Below are positions 7,287 to 12,377 of a stretch of 12,377 nucleotides of DNA, one piece after another. Position 1 is the first letter of the stretch. Each line of letters opens with the position of its first letter. The DNA lies in the NCBI GenBank assembly GCA_934277845.1, contig CAKQVV010000040.1, forward strand, positions 1-12,377, given 5' to 3'. The position numbers were made by a program, and so were the translations under genes. Source of the stretch: an uncultured Clostridia bacterium (lineage in GTDB: Bacteria > Bacillota > Clostridia > Christensenellales > Pumilibacteraceae). A model generated the notes under the pieces. It had not been told where the DNA came from, searched no databases, and worked only from the letters and a program-made list of their open reading frames with translations.

Positions 7287-8996
7287 TTACTTCTCTTTTT
7301 TCATTGCGGATTTGAGAGAAGCGAGGATAGTTTCGACGGAAGACGCGACTTCCGAAAGCGCGCCTTTTTCAAACGGCGAACGAAGTCCCGCGAGTTTGAC
7401 GAGTTTGCCGAACGGATAAAGTCCGCCGCGCTTGCAATGGGCGAGGTAACGGTCGAGAGTTTCGGCATAGTTTTCTTGCGAAAGCGCGAGAAATTCGAGA
7501 GCCACGACCTGCGCGAGGCAATAATCGATATAGTAGAACGGAGTTTCGTAGATGTGCATCTGGTACTGCCAGCGAGTACCGAGTTCGAGGTACGGAATAC
7601 CGTCGAACGACAGATACGGTCTGTACTTCTTTTCGAGTTCGAGATAAGCCGCGTCGCGCTCGGCGGGCGTCATGTCGGGGTTCTCGTAGACGATATGCTG
7701 GAACTCGTCGACGATCACGCCGTAAGGAATGAACGACAGCGAGTCGGTGAGATGCTTATATTTGTACTCGTCGGGGTTGCGGAAGAATTTATCCATAAAC
7801 TTCCAGGCGAGAAACTCCATGCTCATGCTGTGCGTTTCGGCGGTTTCGCTGGAGCCGATACCCACCGAACGATCTTCGCGGTTCATGGCGAAATCGAACG
7901 CAATCGTGTGTCCGAACTCGTGCGTCACTACATCCACGTCACCCGACGAGCCGTTGAAGTTGGCGAGAATAAACGCCTGCTTGAAGTTCTCGAACGTGGT
8001 TGCGTATCCGCCGCCCCACTTGCCGTCGCGAGCGGTCGTATCGAACGCTTCGGTAGCCAGCATCTTGTCGAAGAACTTGCCCGTGTGATCGCTCATTTCC
8101 CGGTACATTTCCTTCGCCGCGAGAAGTATACCCTGTTCGTCGGGATAGGGTTTCGGCACGCCGCAATCGGTCACGCCGTCATCGTAGAACTTGAAATCTT
8201 TTATTCCGAGGTTTTTCGCAATCTGTGCTTTGAGTTTTGTAACTACCGGCACGATGTCGTTAAGCACGTTTTCGCGGAATGCCTTGACCATTTCCTCGTC
8301 GTAGTCGATCCTGCCCATGCGAGCGTAACCGACCGGGACGAAGTTTTTATAGCCGAGGTCTTTGGCGATGCGAGTACGGACCTTAACCAGGCGGTCGTAG
8401 ATATCGTCGAGTTCTGTTCGGTGCGCTTCGAGCGCTCTGCCGATAGCCTCGCAAGCCGCTTTTCTCACTTCGCGGTCGCCGTCGTTCATAAAGCCGCGGA
8501 CGAAACTGAGCGGCTTTTTCTCGCCGCGCCAGTCGACTTCGATCGTCGACATGAGCATCGAATACTCGGTGACGATCGCGTTCTCTTCCTGCTCGCTCGC
8601 GACGGTCTTTTCGTTGTGAGCCTTTCTCGCGCACTCGAGGTTTTTGAAGAAAGTTTCGGGAAACAGCGGCTCGAGTCCGGTGCGGTACGGGCTGTCGAGC
8701 AAAAGGTTGCCGATCTCGGTGGAAATCGCCGCCGCGACCGGTCCGATCTCGTCGTAATAATTCTGTTCGCCGATATAGAACTCGTCCTTGGTGTTTAACG
8801 TATAGCGCGTGTACGCGAGCGACGCGAACGTGCCGTACTTCTCCTCTTCGGCAAAATATTTTCTGTAAGCCGCTTCCACCGCTTTCGCGTCGGTTGCAGT
8901 CGCATTCGACTTTTTGAATTCTTCCGCCGCCGCTTTCAGGTTATCGATCTCGTAACGGCTGTACGGCAGGTCTTTGCATTTTACTACTTGTTCCAT
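7287..8996 (-). CDS. M3-family oligoendopeptidase (PepF-like zinc peptidase)
   Basis: This is a cytoplasmic-type zinc metallopeptidase that cuts short peptides. From the ATG at 8996 it is 569 residues, normal for the oligoendopeptidase F group. The zinc motif HEFGH is at 359-363, with catalytic E360, and the third ligand is probably E387 in SSETAETHSMSMEF. No signal peptide or membrane segment is seen. A GTG at 9005 in the same frame would add three residues, but a GGAG (9007-9010) sits 1 base before the GTG and 10 bases before the ATG, so the ATG is preferred. The gene has its own promoter(s) and is flanked by terminators, so it is a single-gene unit. The family is sure; the exact peptide substrates cannot be read from the sequence. 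Confidence 0.93.
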   Translation of the reverse strand: MEQVVKCKDLPYSRYEIDNLKAAAEEFKKSNATATDAKAVEAAYRKYFAEEEKYGTFASLAYTRYTLNTKDEFYIGEQNYYDEIGPVAAAISTEIGNLLLDSPYRTGLEPLFPETFFKNLECARKAHNEKTVASEQEENAIVTEYSMLMSTIEVDWRGEKKPLSFVRGFMNDGDREVRKAACEAIGRALEAHRTELDDIYDRLVKVRTRIAKDLGYKNFVPVGYARMGRIDYDEEMVKAFRENVLNDIVPVVTKLKAQIAKNLGIKDFKFYDDGVTDCGVPKPYPDEQGILLAAKEMYREMSDHTGKFFDKMLATEAFDTTARDGKWGGGYATTFENFKQAFILANFNGSSGDVDVVTHEFGHTIAFDFAMNREDRSVGIGSSETAETHSMSMEFLAWKFMDKFFRNPDEYKYKHLTDSLSFIPYGVIVDEFQHIVYENPDMTPAERDAAYLELEKKYRPYLSFDGIPYLELGTRWQYQMHIYETPFYYIDYCLAQVVALEFLALSQENYAETLDRYLAHCKRGGLYPFGKLVKLAGLRSPFEKGALSEVASSVETILASLKSAMKKEK

Positions 8997-9006
8997 GTTT
9001 TTCACG

Positions 9007-9010
9007 CTCC
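9007..9010 (-). promoter_or_regulatory. Ribosome binding site that decides the peptidase start
   Basis: GGAG on the - strand is 10 bases before the ATG at 8996 but only 1 base before the GTG at 9005. This favours the ATG. Confidence 0.6.
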
Positions 9011-9029
9011 GATGATATTTTACGCTTAT

Positions 9030-9058
9030 ATTGTACCATCACAGGAAAAATTTGTCAC
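9030..9058 (-). promoter_or_regulatory. Proximal promoter of the oligoendopeptidase gene
   Basis: On the - strand GTGACA (9058-9053), a 17-base spacer and TACAAT (9035-9030) match sigma-A hexamers at 5 of 6 positions each. TGG precedes the -10. The start site would lie near 9023, giving a leader of about 27 bases. Confidence 0.65.
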
Positions 9059-9093
9059 TCTTTTTCGACATATCAGCGGCGGCTTAACGAAAA

Positions 9094-9102
9094 ATTATAT
9101 CA
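9094..9102 (-). promoter_or_regulatory. Possible distal extended -10 promoter of the oligoendopeptidase gene
   Basis: TGATATAAT on the - strand is a perfect extended -10, the same form as that of uvrB. No good -35 is found at 17-18 bases, where the sequence runs into the T tract of the mazF terminator. Confidence 0.4.
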
Positions 9103-9120
9103 TACCACCGGCATAAAACG

Positions 9121-9155
9121 TAAAAAAACAACGCCGTCCCGAAACGGAAACGGCG
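9121..9155 (-). terminator. Rho-independent terminator of the mazEF operon
   Basis: On the - strand a 9-pair stem beginning CGCCG (9155-9147 with 9140-9132, two G-U pairs) closes a 6-base loop. It is followed by TTG and a run of seven T (9128-9122). It lies about 40 bases after the mazF stop, and the wobble pairs and T run fit the - strand only. Confidence 0.88.
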
Positions 9156-9197
9156 ATATTGCGATATTATTTCGTTCAAAGCAAATTTAAGTACTTT

Positions 9198-9545
9198 TCA
9201 GGTCGCGAAACCGAACGAAATCAGCAGCGCGCGTTCTACCTTGCGCATTTTGCCGTCCGACGCTTCGCCTACGCGTTCTTTCAGCCGGCGCTTGTCGAGA
9301 GTACGGACTTGCTCCAAAAGCGCGACGGAATCGCGGCTCAGTCCCGCTTCGCCGCGGGCGAACTCTACGTGCGTGGGCAGTTTCGCTTTAGTCATCTGGC
9401 TTGTGACGGCACATACTATCACCGTGGGCGAATACTTGTTCCCCACGTCGTTCTGGATAACGAGCACGGGGCGTACTCCGCCCTGCTCGCTCCCCACGAC
9501 CGGGCTTAAGTCCGCGTAATAGATTTCGCCGCGTTTTACGTCCAT
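9198..9545 (-). CDS. mazF: Type II toxin, MazF/EndoA endoribonuclease
   Basis: MazF toxins are sequence-specific, ribosome-independent RNases that slow growth when freed from their antitoxin. The 115-residue product closely follows the Bacillus EndoA pattern: KRGEIYYADLSPVVGSEQGG at 4-23, then VRPVLVIQND at 24-33, and KLPTHVEF and DSVALLEQVRT further on. The residues corresponding to the EndoA active site are kept (S19, R25, T48). The known Bacillus enzyme cuts at UACAU; the specificity here is inferred only by similarity. The ATG lies one base after the antitoxin stop, and its AAGGAG is inside the antitoxin's last codons, so translation is probably coupled. A terminator follows. The toxin looks intact. 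Confidence 0.95.
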   Translation of the reverse strand: MDVKRGEIYYADLSPVVGSEQGGVRPVLVIQNDVGNKYSPTVIVCAVTSQMTKAKLPTHVEFARGEAGLSRDSVALLEQVRTLDKRRLKERVGEASDGKMRKVERALLISFGFAT

Positions 9546-9546
9546 A

Positions 9547-9774
9547 TCACTCCTTGAACCCGAGATTTGCCCATTCGAGGTTTACGTCGCCCCACTCGTC
9601 GTAGCCGCGTGCCGCCTCGCGCGTTTCGGCTTCCCCGTACATTGTATGCGCGAGATCGAGCGCGGCGTTCAGAATTTTTACGACGGCGTCCTCGCGCGTT
9701 ATACCGTGGCGCGCCGAATATTCGACGAGTGCGTTTTCGGTGCTTTGATCGGGTTCGATAATATATTTACCCAT
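9547..9774 (-). CDS. mazE: MazF-associated antitoxin, EndoAI-like
   Basis: The gene encodes a 75-residue acidic protein directly before mazF, the usual place of the antitoxin that binds and silences the toxin. Residues 10-42 look like two helices joined at HGITRE, which fits a ribbon-helix-helix fold, with KYIIEPD as the possible strand; this is inference from pattern. The tail RGYDEWGDVNLEW (about 57-69) resembles, from memory of Bacillus EndoAI, the RGYMEMAKINL segment that contacts the toxin. The first half does not resemble EndoAI by eye and the protein is shorter than EndoAI (about 93). The ATG at 9774 has GGAG 7 bases upstream, next to a palindrome that may be its operator. The antitoxin role is well supported by position and tail; the DNA-binding fold is less certain. 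Confidence 0.82.
   Translation of the reverse strand: MGKYIIEPDQSTENALVEYSARHGITREDAVVKILNAALDLAHTMYGEAETREAARGYDEWGDVNLEWANLGFKE
9550..9555 (-). promoter_or_regulatory. mazF ribosome binding site within the antitoxin gene
   Basis: AAGGAG on the - strand forms the last two sense codons of the antitoxin gene, directly before its TGA, and lies 4 bases from the mazF ATG. This ties toxin translation to that of the antitoxin. Confidence 0.75.
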
Positions 9775-9787
9775 TATTTATCTCCTC

Positions 9788-9801
9788 TAAGCCTCGGCTT
9801 A
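9788..9801 (-). promoter_or_regulatory. Palindrome before mazE, possible autoregulatory operator
   Basis: TAAGCCTCGGCTTA is a 6-base inverted repeat with a 2-base centre. It ends 2 bases before the antitoxin's ribosome binding site and 13 bases before its ATG. Ribbon-helix-helix antitoxins usually repress their own operon through short palindromes, so this is a candidate operator. As RNA its two-base centre would make a poor hairpin. No clear promoter hexamers surround it. Confidence 0.35.
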
Positions 9802-9817
9802 TACGTTTATTATCGAT

Positions 9818-9856
9818 AAAAAATCGCGTTTATATGTATTACTACACACAAACGCG
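9818..9856 (-). terminator. Rho-independent terminator between nnrDE and mazE
   Basis: On the - strand a 14-pair stem (9856-9843 with 9838-9825) closes a GUAA loop, a GNRA tetraloop, and is followed by A and six T (9823-9818). Two G-U pairs fit the - strand RNA only. It would end the recX-acpS-nnrDE transcript before mazEF. Confidence 0.88.
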
Positions 9857-9867
9857 ACTGTTCCGAC

Positions 9868-9896
9868 AAAATATTCGGTTTTTTCGGGGGTTACAA
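9868..9896 (-). promoter_or_regulatory. Weak promoter candidate upstream of the mazE terminator
   Basis: On the - strand TTGTAA (9896-9891), a 17-base spacer and TATTTT (9873-9868) each match 4 of 6 consensus bases. A transcript from here would start near 9861 and run straight into the terminator, so mazEF would be expressed only by read-through. Confidence 0.25.
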
Positions 9897-9916
9897 ACGA
9901 TAAGTTTTACTATCGC

Positions 9917-11398
9917 CTATCCGGCGTACTTTATATCTATAATTACGTCGCAGGCAAGCACGCTCGTGACCGAGCCGAGCCGCTTTGCCGCGCGTTCGCC
10001 TGCTTTTCCGAAGTGAAAACAAGCCGCTTTCAGCGCACCGAGCGGCGGTAAAACGCATACAAACGCCGCAACCATGCCGCCCAGCACGTCGCCGCTTCCG
10101 CCCTTTGCCAGCGCGGGCGTACCCGTGACATTGAAAAATACTTCCTCGCCGTCGGTTATGACGGTAGTAGCCGATTTCACCGCAAGCGTAACGCCGTAAT
10201 GCCGCGCGAAATCTTTTATGATCTCTACGTTCGGTTTTTCTATATCGAACGCGGGACAAAGCCGCCGGAATTCCGCGACGTGCGGAGTGAGAATTACTTT
10301 GCATTTCTTTTCGAGCAGTACGGACGGGTTTTCGGCAAGCGCGTTCAGCCCGTCGGCATCGATAACGAGCGTACCCGCATAATTCTCGATTAACCACACG
10401 ACGATTTTGCGGATCTCTTCGCTTCTGCCCGCGCCGGGTCCGAACACTACGACATCCGCTACGTCAACGGTGTTTTTAAGCGCGACGGCGTTAAACGCAA
10501 GTTTTCCGCCTGAGGACGGCAGAAAACTCAGCATTGTTTCGGTAACGCGCGACTGATAAGCGGTTTTTTCGCTGTCCGGGACGCACAAAGTCACAAGTCC
10601 CGCGCCCGAACGCGACGCCGCCACGGCGGACTCGAAACACATCAGCGGCGCGCCCGGCATGGTTTCGCTGCCGCCGATCACGCGCACTCTGCCGTAAGTT
10701 CCCTTATGCGAAACGGGCAATCTTTTCGGTAAAATCGCGTCGGTTTCGGCGGTTACTCTTCCCGTTCCTTCCGCGTCTATCCCCACGCTTGCAACGACGA
10801 TTTCGCCCGCGTAGTTTCTGCCCGTCCCCAGCAATAAACCTGTTTTAATCGCCGTAAAAGTCACGGTAGAGCCTGCTTTGACGCACGGCGAAAACGCGTA
10901 ACCCGTGTCGGCGTCGAGTCCGCTCGGCACGTCGGCGGCGATTATATATGCGCCCGAAGCGTTGATTTCGTTTATCGCGCGGACATACTCGCCCTCGGGC
11001 TTGCGGTCCAGTCCTATGCCGAACACGCAATCGACAACGACGGCGTAAGTCTCCGGCGTTATCGTATCGACGAGCGTGACGCCCGCTTCTTTTATCCCGA
11101 TAAGCCGCGTTTCGTTACCGCCGTTTCGGCGCGTCCCGACCGGCATAACGAATACGGCGTAACCGCACGCGTGCAGTTTTTCCGCACAGGTCAGTCCGTC
11201 CGAGCCGTTGTTTCCGCCGCCGGTAACGAAAAGTATCTTATCGGTTTTCGCGGCGTGACGCTTCACCTCTTCGGCAAGTTCGGTCGCGGCTTTGTCGATA
11301 AGTTCGTCCTCCGTCACTCCGTCTGCCATCGCTTTTTCTTCGGCGGCGCGGATCTTAACTACCGACGACACGCGTTTGCCGTAAAGCAATTCGTTCAT
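9917..11398 (-). CDS. nnr: Bifunctional NAD(P)HX epimerase / ADP-dependent NAD(P)HX dehydratase
   Basis: This enzyme repairs hydrated NADH and NADPH: the N-terminal epimerase interconverts the R and S hydrates and the C-terminal dehydratase restores the cofactor using ADP. The 493-residue product has the YjeF_N part with GGGNNGSDGL at 60-69, D123 in VVVDCVFGIGL and DVPSGLDADTG at 156-166. The ribokinase-like part begins near HKGTYGRV at 231-238 and has GGSGDVLGG with the catalytic Asp at 437. Both halves look active. The ATG at 11398 overlaps the acpS stop as ATGA and has a GGAG 8 bases upstream (11407-11410). A TTG at 11419 in frame is a less likely start. It is the third gene of the recX-acpS-nnr unit and is followed by a strong terminator. 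Confidence 0.95.
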   Translation of the reverse strand: MNELLYGKRVSSVVKIRAAEEKAMADGVTEDELIDKAATELAEEVKRHAAKTDKILFVTGGGNNGSDGLTCAEKLHACGYAVFVMPVGTRRNGGNETRLIGIKEAGVTLVDTITPETYAVVVDCVFGIGLDRKPEGEYVRAINEINASGAYIIAADVPSGLDADTGYAFSPCVKAGSTVTFTAIKTGLLLGTGRNYAGEIVVASVGIDAEGTGRVTAETDAILPKRLPVSHKGTYGRVRVIGGSETMPGAPLMCFESAVAASRSGAGLVTLCVPDSEKTAYQSRVTETMLSFLPSSGGKLAFNAVALKNTVDVADVVVFGPGAGRSEEIRKIVVWLIENYAGTLVIDADGLNALAENPSVLLEKKCKVILTPHVAEFRRLCPAFDIEKPNVEIIKDFARHYGVTLAVKSATTVITDGEEVFFNVTGTPALAKGGSGDVLGGMVAAFVCVLPPLGALKAACFHFGKAGERAAKRLGSVTSVLACDVIIDIKYAG

Positions 11399-11751
11399 TT
11401 TATAAACTCCAGCATGCAAACCGCAGTCGCGTTGTCGCCGTCGTGCGAAATGGAAACGTGCAGTTTCGTCCCTGCGGCAAGTTTTTCCGCTTCGCCGCTA
11501 AGTTTAACTTTCGGCGCGCCGTTACCTGCATGCATAATCTCCACGTCGTGAAAATTCATGTCGGTTATGCCCGCTCCGAGAGCCTTTACCACCGCTTCTT
11601 TCGCCGCGTAAATTCCGGCATACGATTCGGCGGGATTTTTCTTTACGTCGCAATATTCCCTCTCGCCGGGCGTAAACACGCGCTCGACAAAGCGGTCGTT
11701 CTCGATCGCATGCGCTATTCTCGAAATAAGACAAACGTCAACTCCTATCAT
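11395..11751 (-). CDS. acpS: Holo-[acyl-carrier-protein] synthase (AcpS)
   Basis: AcpS moves the 4'-phosphopantetheine arm from coenzyme A to acyl carrier protein, a step needed for fatty acid synthesis in the cytoplasm. The 118-residue product is the normal length. It has the N-terminal MIGVDV with D5, FTPGEREYC at 26-34, the metal-binding AAKEAVVKALG at 49-59 with E52, and VSISHDGD at 99-106. The start is the ATG at 11751, with an AGGAGGAG ribosome binding site. It lies 24 bases after recX and overlaps the start of the NAD(P)HX repair gene by four bases, so the genes are surely co-transcribed and probably translationally coupled. Confidence 0.96.
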   Translation of the reverse strand: MIGVDVCLISRIAHAIENDRFVERVFTPGEREYCDVKKNPAESYAGIYAAKEAVVKALGAGITDMNFHDVEIMHAGNGAPKVKLSGEAEKLAAGTKLHVSISHDGDNATAVCMLEFIK

Positions 11752-11755
11752 ATTA

Positions 11756-11763
11756 CTCCTCCT
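11756..11763 (-). promoter_or_regulatory. Strong ribosome binding site of acpS
   Basis: AGGAGGAG on the - strand, 4 bases before the acpS ATG, is the closest match to the anti-Shine-Dalgarno sequence in the window and lies in the 24-base recX-acpS gap. Confidence 0.7.
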
Positions 11764-11775
11764 GATCCCGCCGAC

Positions 11776-12377
11776 CTAATCGAAATTCTCGTCGGGATCG
11801 GTAAAATCGTATTCTTCCTCTACTCTTGTCGCCGCCGAGGAAATGTCGTCACCGTTGAATCCACGGGCGTACAGGTGCGCTTTGAGTTTGCGCATGTCGA
11901 ACTTCGAGTGCGTCCTGATATAGCGTTCGGCGGCGGCAAACGCCGCGTCTTCCTGCCCGTCGATTCCGGACAATGCCTCGTCTGCGGCTTCTGCGATCGC
12001 GCCGAGTTTATTCAGTTCCGCGCGGATCTTGTTCACGCCGTTTTTACTCTTATAAGCGGCAACGTATTCGCGGCAAAACCTGAAATCGTCGCAAAAGCCG
12101 TACTCGGTCAGTTTCTTCATAGTGTCGGCAACAGTTGCAGACGCATAGCCTTTGTCCTTCAAAAATTTCCTTAGTTCCTTTTCCGTGCGCGAACGGACGG
12201 AAGCGAACTTAACCGCGCGCTCGAAGGCTCTTCCTCCCTCACTCTCGCGCTGTATCGCGGCAAGTTCTTCCTCGTCGATTTCCGTGCCGACGGCAAGCCG
12301 GTTTTTGACGACGGTGAGCGCGTCCAGACCGCAAACGAAACTCCCGTCGATATACACGTTTACGCGTTCCTTGTTCT
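11776..12377 (-). CDS. recX: Regulatory protein RecX, 3' part (5' end outside window)
   Basis: RecX binds RecA filaments and limits or modulates recombination and SOS signalling. The frame stays open to the window edge. A GTG at 12357 could start it, but the six codons before it read NKERVNV into YIDGSFVCGL, which fits the usual RecX N-terminus (KERVNVYIDG), so the true start is probably a few codons outside the window. The visible 199 residues contain the three-helix RecX repeats: RSRTEKELRKFL with EYGFCDDFRFCREYV, then KNGVNKIRAELNKLG, then KFDMRKLKAHLYARGFNGDD. The acidic C-terminus (YDFTDPDENFD) is plain. The stop is 24 bases before acpS, making recX the upstream neighbour in the same operon. 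Any promoter is outside the window. Confidence 0.9.
   Translation of the reverse strand, partial: NKERVNVYIDGSFVCGLDALTVVKNRLAVGTEIDEEELAAIQRESEGGRAFERAVKFASVRSRTEKELRKFLKDKGYASATVADTMKKLTEYGFCDDFRFCREYVAAYKSKNGVNKIRAELNKLGAIAEAADEALSGIDGQEDAAFAAAERYIRTHSKFDMRKLKAHLYARGFNGDDISSAATRVEEEYDFTDPDENFD

Noticed and set aside
7437..8798. A 453-codon open frame antisense to the M3 peptidase.
   Set aside because: It lies wholly inside a gene with an intact zinc site, and its low-complexity hydrophobic/Arg pattern is typical of a shadow frame.
9898..9915. A 5-base inverted repeat CGATA/TATCG right after the nnr stop.
   Set aside because: The stem is short and lacks a T run, and a far better terminator follows at 9818-9856.
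9917..12377. Idea that the recX-acpS-nnr-mazEF block is a mobile defence island.
   Set aside because: The genes are housekeeping in type and in a known Firmicutes order; there are no integrase, transposase, attachment repeats or base-composition break.

Overview
The window reads as chromosomal DNA of a Gram-positive, Clostridia-like bacterium, probably an uncultured anaerobe of about 50% GC. The evidence is the MazF of the Bacillus EndoA type, the acpS-nnrDE-mazEF gene order known from Firmicutes, the GGAG/AGGAGG ribosome binding sites, the extended -10 promoters and a GAAC-N4-GTTC LexA-type site. The exact lineage cannot be named from the sequence alone. Nothing in the window looks like an insertion sequence, prophage, CRISPR array, tRNA or rRNA.

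Layout from left to right. (1) 1-540, + strand: the 3' end of a gene for a multi-repeat PepSY protein, followed by a terminator hairpin. (2) 784-5614, - strand: uvrB then uvrA, a two-gene nucleotide excision repair operon with a good promoter just upstream of uvrB. (3) 5884-7116, + strand: a DNA polymerase IV (dinB) gene divergent from uvrBA. Its promoter carries a perfect-core SOS box and its end a strong terminator. (4) 7287-8996, - strand: an M3-family oligoendopeptidase with one or two promoters. (5) 9198-9774, - strand: a type II toxin-antitoxin pair, an EndoAI-like antitoxin followed by a MazF/EndoA endoribonuclease, bounded by terminators on both sides. (6) 9917-12377, - strand: recX (5' end outside the window), acpS and a fused nnrE-nnrD gene, tightly packed and ending at a terminator.

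The genes group into two themes. uvrB, uvrA, dinB and recX concern DNA damage repair, lesion bypass and control of RecA. Of these, only dinB shows a visible LexA-type operator. recX-acpS-nnrDE-mazEF is a housekeeping cluster (RecA modulation, acyl carrier protein activation, NAD(P)HX repair) with the toxin-antitoxin pair attached but separated by its own terminator.

Most of the window is ordinary core genome. I do not see a clearly new system. The points most worth a second look are the SOS box over the dinB start site, the diverged MazF antitoxin that keeps only its toxin-binding tail, the structured terminator between nnrDE and mazEF that holds the only UACAU in that transcript region, and the PepSY repeats whose first and third copies are nearly the same.
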